Under the pieces are notes generated by a model that saw nothing but the letters and a program-made list of their open reading frames with translations, was not told the DNA's origin and made no database searches. Below, one piece after another: positions 7,538 through 10,182 of a stretch of 10,182 nucleotides of DNA. Made by a program: the position numbers and the translations under genes. Within the stretch, counting starts at the first letter, position 1. The number at the start of each line of letters is the position of its first letter. The DNA comes from 2-01-FULL-33-17 sp964401705 (GTDB lineage Bacteria > Patescibacteriota > Minisyncoccia > Phycocordibacterales > UBA9973), in assembly GCA_964401705.1 (NCBI GenBank), contig CAYNZJ010000020.1, forward strand, positions 1 to 10,182. The letters run 5' to 3'.

Positions 7538-7545
7538 TGTATAAT
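7517..7545 (+). promoter_or_regulatory. Candidate leaderless promoter before the 184-residue pilin-like gene
   Basis: TATAAT at 7540-7545 stands six bases before the ATG at 7552, the same geometry as at 3-17. A poor -35 match, TTTAAT (7517-7522), lies 17 bases upstream. The hexamer begins three bases after the last base of the previous stop codon. Transcription would start at or beside the ATG. Confidence 0.4.
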
Positions 7546-7551
7546 ATATTT

Positions 7552-8106
7552 ATGTTTAAAATCACTCGAAATTTATTATTTGTATTGTTATTTTTACCCA
7601 TAGTTGCTTTGGCGCAATTTACAGGTTTTAAAGATGAAACAGTCAGCGAAGTAAATTGGACAGCAGAAAGCAATATTGTACCTGGTCAAAACGATATTTA
7701 TACCTCTCAAAAGACTAATTTTACTTCAGAGCAAAACATCAGCATAGACAGATCAATCGATACTAACGCTGGTAATGGGCAATGTGTTGTTAGTGCCAAA
7801 ACCTTGAAAGGTTATGTAGAATATATCGGTTGTGCTGTGCGTGTTGTTGTCCTGCCTTTTATTATTGGGCTTGCGGTCCTTGCTTTCGTTTATGGAGTTG
7901 TAAAAATGATTTCGAATTCTTCAAATGAAGAAGCTCAAAGCCAAGGACGAACATTTATTCTTTGGGGCATAATTGGGTTCTTTGTGATTGTTTCAGTTTA
8001 TGCACTTATTGGTGTTATTAGACGAACCGTGGGGTTTGGTTTTAATGCAAAAGATGATTCTGCCCCGTATTTACAATTAAAAGATAAAGTCCAAAATATA
8101 AAATAG
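7552..8106 (+). CDS. T4SS pilin-like two-helix protein
   Basis: 184 residues. A signal peptide at 1-21 (MFKITRNLLFVLLFLPIVALA, cut before Q22) is followed by a polar region of about 55 residues of no recognised family. The pilin-like module spans about 78-163: C78 and C94, helix one (about 97-119), the loop SNSSNEEAQSQGR (121-133), helix two (about 135-155) and IRRTVGFG. The loop and second helix closely match the 80-residue protein at the right end (NSSNEEAR...WGLIGLF) and the 132-residue pilin (GSEEAQ...YGILGLFVI). A GTG at 7537, overlapping the upstream stop, is an alternative start but adds five residues before a normal signal peptide, so the ATG at 7552 is preferred. The family is related to TrbC/VirB2 pilins of type IV secretion. 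A structural or assembly role is likely; it is not proven to be a pilus subunit. Confidence 0.82.
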   Translation: MFKITRNLLFVLLFLPIVALAQFTGFKDETVSEVNWTAESNIVPGQNDIYTSQKTNFTSEQNISIDRSIDTNAGNGQCVVSAKTLKGYVEYIGCAVRVVVLPFIIGLAVLAFVYGVVKMISNSSNEEAQSQGRTFILWGIIGFFVIVSVYALIGVIRRTVGFGFNAKDDSAPYLQLKDKVQNIK

Positions 8107-8107
8107 T

Positions 8108-9427
8108 ATGAAAAAAATATTTTTATCAATCTTAATTATTACATTTTTATTTAGCTTGGTTCCTATTCATCGTATAAATGCACAAGCTTCTTGCCAAGAA
8201 CAATGTGCCGGGTTAATGCAGGTTAGTTCCAGTGGTAAACGGGATATTGCAGGGGAATCTTATAAATGTTGTATGGATGCTTGTGCTAACAAATCAACTG
8301 ATTTTGGTTTGTGTATTGGAATTGATAATCCATTAGGAGAAAAAAAGGAAATTAAAGATATTCTAGGTAGTATTTTAAAAGCAATATCTGACATAATTTT
8401 ACCAATTGTAGTTGTAATGGTTATTTATTCTGGATTTTTGTATGTTATGGCTCGAGGTAAAGCCGAAGCAATAGAGAAAGCTCACAAAACTCTTACTTGG
8501 ACACTAATTGGTGCGGCTGTACTGCTAGGGGCACAACTTATTGCTAATGTATTAATTGATACCGTTTCATCTATTGGTAAAGATAGTGGCTATAGTTCTA
8601 CAACACAAAAAAATACTAATACTGGATCATCTAATATTGGTACAGGGTTTGGTAACAATGCTAACACTAATACGAATAATAATTCTGGAAACAATAATAG
8701 TAATGTTTCTTCGGCTATTAAAAATTTAAAATTTAATTTAAAATCACAAGGTACAGGTTCGGTCACAGGGGTATTTACTTTTGATGTAGATTCTACTTTT
8801 ACCCCTGATTCCAAGACTTTAGAACTTATTTGTTATGATTCTGGTGATACTTCAACATTAGGCCCTATTAATCCATTACCTAATTTAACTCAAATTAATG
8901 CTGGGGCTTATACAACTAATTCATATACCATAAATGGTAAAGGGGACCAAGGCTGTCATATCTTTTATGAATTAGCAGGTTCTTTAAAAAAATCTAATCT
9001 TTTAGTTGTTAATATTTCATCTTCAAATTCAAATAACAGTAATCTTTTAATTAAAGATCCTTTAGATAAGATTGATACTATTAATAATAGTTTAGTTTAT
9101 TCAAAAATTACAGATTTTACTACAAACACAATTACTTATGATTTAAAAATCACTGATCCTGATGTTGATAGTGCTGGAATATTTTGTGTTGATATAAAAG
9201 AACCAGATATTAAAATAAATGGTAATCTTGAAACTCAAACAACAGTTCCAGGTCTTAGTAATGGTTTCTCACATTCTGTCAAAACAACTCTTCAGGGTAC
9301 ACTTAAAAATACCGAAAGCTATGTTTGTGCTGTTGAATATTCTAAACCAACAGTAAAAGAATGGTTAACCACTTGGGCTTTCCCATTAAAGGTTGGTTCA
9401 GACAATAGTATTCAGATTTATAAATAG
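8108..9427 (+). CDS. Cys-rich T4SS pilin-like protein with two Cys-paired beta repeats
   Basis: 439 residues. A signal peptide covers 1-25 (MKKIFLSILIITFLF..., cut near INA-QA). A Cys-rich segment follows: C29-x3-C33, then C54, C55-x3-C59 and C69. The pilin-like module has helices at about 94-115 and 129-151, joined by RGKAEAIEKAHK (116-127). A low-complexity Asn/Thr/Ser/Gly linker runs over about 160-203. Two ectodomain repeats follow with Cys pairs 242/283 and 360/407; the latter ends in SYVC, the same Y-x-C motif as in the 748-residue neighbour. The architecture is thus a smaller, variant copy of that protein. The linker probably lets the ectodomain extend from the membrane. The gene starts one base after the preceding stop, so it is probably co-transcribed. 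No known ligand or partner can be named from the sequence. Confidence 0.8.
   Translation: MKKIFLSILIITFLFSLVPIHRINAQASCQEQCAGLMQVSSSGKRDIAGESYKCCMDACANKSTDFGLCIGIDNPLGEKKEIKDILGSILKAISDIILPIVVVMVIYSGFLYVMARGKAEAIEKAHKTLTWTLIGAAVLLGAQLIANVLIDTVSSIGKDSGYSSTTQKNTNTGSSNIGTGFGNNANTNTNNNSGNNNSNVSSAIKNLKFNLKSQGTGSVTGVFTFDVDSTFTPDSKTLELICYDSGDTSTLGPINPLPNLTQINAGAYTTNSYTINGKGDQGCHIFYELAGSLKKSNLLVVNISSSNSNNSNLLIKDPLDKIDTINNSLVYSKITDFTTNTITYDLKITDPDVDSAGIFCVDIKEPDIKINGNLETQTTVPGLSNGFSHSVKTTLQGTLKNTESYVCAVEYSKPTVKEWLTTWAFPLKVGSDNSIQIYK
8717..9424 (+). repeat. Region encoding two Ig/FN3-like repeats
   Basis: Residues of about 204-438 of the 439-residue protein form two units, each with a Cys pair (242/283 and 360/407). 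The strand pattern matches that of the repeats in the protein at 5291-7537. A short Ser/Asn spacer (304-312) separates them. Assignment to an Ig-like fold is inferred from the Cys spacing and the Y-x-C motif. Confidence 0.5.
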
Positions 9428-9437
9428 GGTATTTCCT

Positions 9438-9467
9438 TTGCACTATTAAATGTCTTTATGGTATAAT
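9438..9467 (+). promoter_or_regulatory. Extended -10 promoter for the small pilin gene
   Basis: In the 77-base gap 9428-9504, TGG (9459-9461) directly precedes a perfect TATAAT (9462-9467), an extended -10 element. A partial -35, TTGCAC (9438-9443), lies 18 bases upstream. The start point would be near 9474, leaving a leader of about 30 bases. This is the strongest promoter candidate in the window. Confidence 0.6.
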
Positions 9468-9472
9468 AAACA

Positions 9473-9478
9473 TATAAT
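9473..9478 (+). promoter_or_regulatory. Second, tandem -10 box before the small pilin gene
   Basis: A second perfect TATAAT lies 11 bases after the first. It would start transcription near 9485, about 20 bases before the ATG at 9505. No good -35 is seen for it. It may be an alternative start or chance in AT-rich DNA. Confidence 0.3.
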
Positions 9479-9504
9479 AGTAAATTAAGTATTAATTATT
9501 TTTT

Positions 9505-9903
9505 ATGTACAAAATCCTTGGTGTTCTTATGGCCGTATTTGGTCCAGTTCTAGCTTTGGCTCAATCTGTTAACCCTGGTCCAGCTTATGTTGGTAACCAA
9601 AATGCATTTACTTTACTCTCAACAGGGCAAAGTCTAATGAATTTATTAATCCGTGTACTTGTCGGTTTTGCTATTTTAATGATTATCATTGGAGTAGTAC
9701 GATTTATAATGGCAGGGGCATCTGGTTCTGAAGAAGCTCAAGCAAAAGCAAAAGGTACTATTTTATACGGTATTTTAGGTTTATTTGTAATTACAACAAT
9801 TTGGGGTCTAGTTGCTATTGTACGTCGTACTTTAGGTACTGGTACACCTGGTTCTTCAAACGTAGAACTTCCTTGTGTTCCTGGCCAAAACCAAAACTGT
9901 TAA
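9505..9903 (+). CDS. Small T4SS pilin-like protein, probable major subunit
   Basis: 132 residues. A signal peptide covers about 1-19 (ALA before Q20). A short polar segment leads into helix one (about 46-70), the loop GASGSEEAQAKAKG (71-84), helix two (about 85-106) and IVRRTLG, then a C-terminal tail ending PCVPGQNQNC with C124 and C132. This compact layout (signal peptide plus two helices) is that of TrbC/VirB2-like pilins, which sit in the membrane before assembly. It is the only gene here with a clear intergenic promoter (extended -10 at 9459-9467), which fits an abundant structural subunit; this role is inference. The two Cys in the exported tail could pair or link subunits. It is followed after 9 bases by the last gene, probably co-transcribed. 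Confidence 0.85.
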   Translation: MYKILGVLMAVFGPVLALAQSVNPGPAYVGNQNAFTLLSTGQSLMNLLIRVLVGFAILMIIIGVVRFIMAGASGSEEAQAKAKGTILYGILGLFVITTIWGLVAIVRRTLGTGTPGSSNVELPCVPGQNQNC

Positions 9904-9912
9904 TAAATTCCT

Positions 9913-10155
9913 ATGACATCTTCAAGCGTTGTTGGGGCTATTATATCTAATATTGTTCAACCATTAATTCAATTAATGTTTATAGTTGCAATATTGATAT
10001 TTGTTTGGGGTGTAGTAGAAATGATAATGAATTCTTCTAATGAAGAAGCTCGAAGTGTTGGTACAAAACATATGATGTGGGGATTAATTGGTTTATTTAT
10101 AATGTTTACTGTTTATGGAATATTAAATTTACTTGTTAATACTTTAACTTCATAG
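9913..10155 (+). CDS. Minimal two-helix pilin-like membrane protein without signal peptide
   Basis: 80 residues, the shortest of the five paralogs. It begins MTSSSVVGAI with no basic n-region or cleavage site, so there is no cleavable signal peptide. Helix one spans about 16-39, the loop NSSNEEARSVGTKH 40-53, and helix two about 54-78. The WGVVEMIMNSSNEEAR stretch closely matches YGVVKMISNSSNEEAQ of the 184-residue protein, at DNA level too. It has no cysteine. Both ends may face the same side of the membrane. It could be an accessory subunit, or a pilin inserted by an internal signal. The gene starts 9 bases after the small pilin gene without a Shine-Dalgarno, and is the last complete gene of the cassette. 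Confidence 0.8.
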   Translation: MTSSSVVGAIISNIVQPLIQLMFIVAILIFVWGVVEMIMNSSNEEARSVGTKHMMWGLIGLFIMFTVYGILNLLVNTLTS

Positions 10156-10168
10156 AATAAATAAAATT

Positions 10169-10182
10169 AAAAAACTCCCGAA
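10169..10182. terminator. Possible first half of an intrinsic terminator cut by the window edge
   Basis: Fourteen bases after the last stop codon, six A's are followed by CTCCCGAA, the only GC-rich run in this short tail. This is how the left arm of a bidirectional Rho-independent terminator looks. The right arm would lie beyond the window, so the call cannot be confirmed here. Confidence 0.3.

Noticed and set aside
8590..8814. A 74-codon minus-strand frame with a hydrophobic Leu/Val-rich product
   Set aside because: It is antisense to the Asn/Thr-rich linker of the 439-residue protein, whose codons read backward give Leu and Val.
9483..9504. AATTAA-gta-TTAATT hairpin followed by A and six T's just before the small pilin start, resembling an attenuator
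   Set aside because: Six A/T pairs make too weak a stem for termination, and such palindromes are expected in an AT-only leader.
1..10182. Recoded genetic code (TGA as Gly or Trp), as in some CPR lineages
   Set aside because: No in-frame TGA is present in any gene, Trp uses TGG, and all genes end in TAA or TAG at expected lengths.
1..10182. CRISPR arrays, tRNA/rRNA genes, insertion sequences or attachment sites
   Set aside because: No regular direct repeats, cloverleaf-like segments, transposase motifs or flanking repeats were seen; nearly all bases are in coding regions.

Overview
The window is an AT-rich, gene-dense, single-strand stretch: ten protein genes, all on the + strand, separated by 1 to 77 bases. 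No RNA gene, CRISPR array, insertion sequence or tRNA is visible, and no stretch over 300 bases lacks a gene. The gene content suggests a Patescibacteria/CPR genome, most likely of the Parcubacteria group. The pointers are a histidine-depleted metallo-beta-lactamase-like protein of the kind carried by Parcubacteria, a lone gyrA, an orphan membrane-anchored solute-binding protein, and a cassette of two-helix 'T4SS pilin' (TrbC/VirB2-like) proteins. The taxonomic call is inference from content and style; no rRNA is present to confirm it. The standard genetic code fits every gene.

Region 1 (1-3900) is a housekeeping-like block. It holds an MBL-fold protein lacking its metal-binding histidines, a small single-helix membrane protein, DNA gyrase subunit A (the one certain gene name), and a methyltransferase-like protein with a degraded SAM-binding loop. 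Spacing of 3 to 7 bases suggests co-transcription.

Region 2 (3901-10155) is a cell-envelope block. An extracellular solute-binding protein with an N-terminal membrane anchor is followed by five consecutive genes that each carry the same two-transmembrane pilin-like module. Two of the five are greatly enlarged. The 748-residue protein adds about five Cys-paired, probably beta-sandwich (Ig/FN3-like) repeats. The 439-residue protein has a Cys-rich N-terminus, an Asn/Ser-rich linker and two repeats of the same kind. The other three are small pilin-like proteins. I infer an envelope-spanning or surface structure with small subunits and two large adhesin-like subunits stabilised by disulfides. No ATPase, PrgI/VirB3-like or VirB6-like gene lies inside the window; such genes could follow to the right.

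Expression signals: none of the starts has a recognisable Shine-Dalgarno sequence. Two genes (starts 15 and 7552) have TATAAT exactly six bases before ATG, the geometry expected for leaderless mRNAs. The small pilin gene at 9505 has an extended -10 promoter (TGG-TATAAT) in the only sizeable intergenic gap, and a similar core (TGG-TATTAT with a perfect TTGACA) lies upstream of the solute-binding protein gene. The most notable candidate system is the multi-paralog pilin cassette with Ig-like, disulfide-paired ectodomains.
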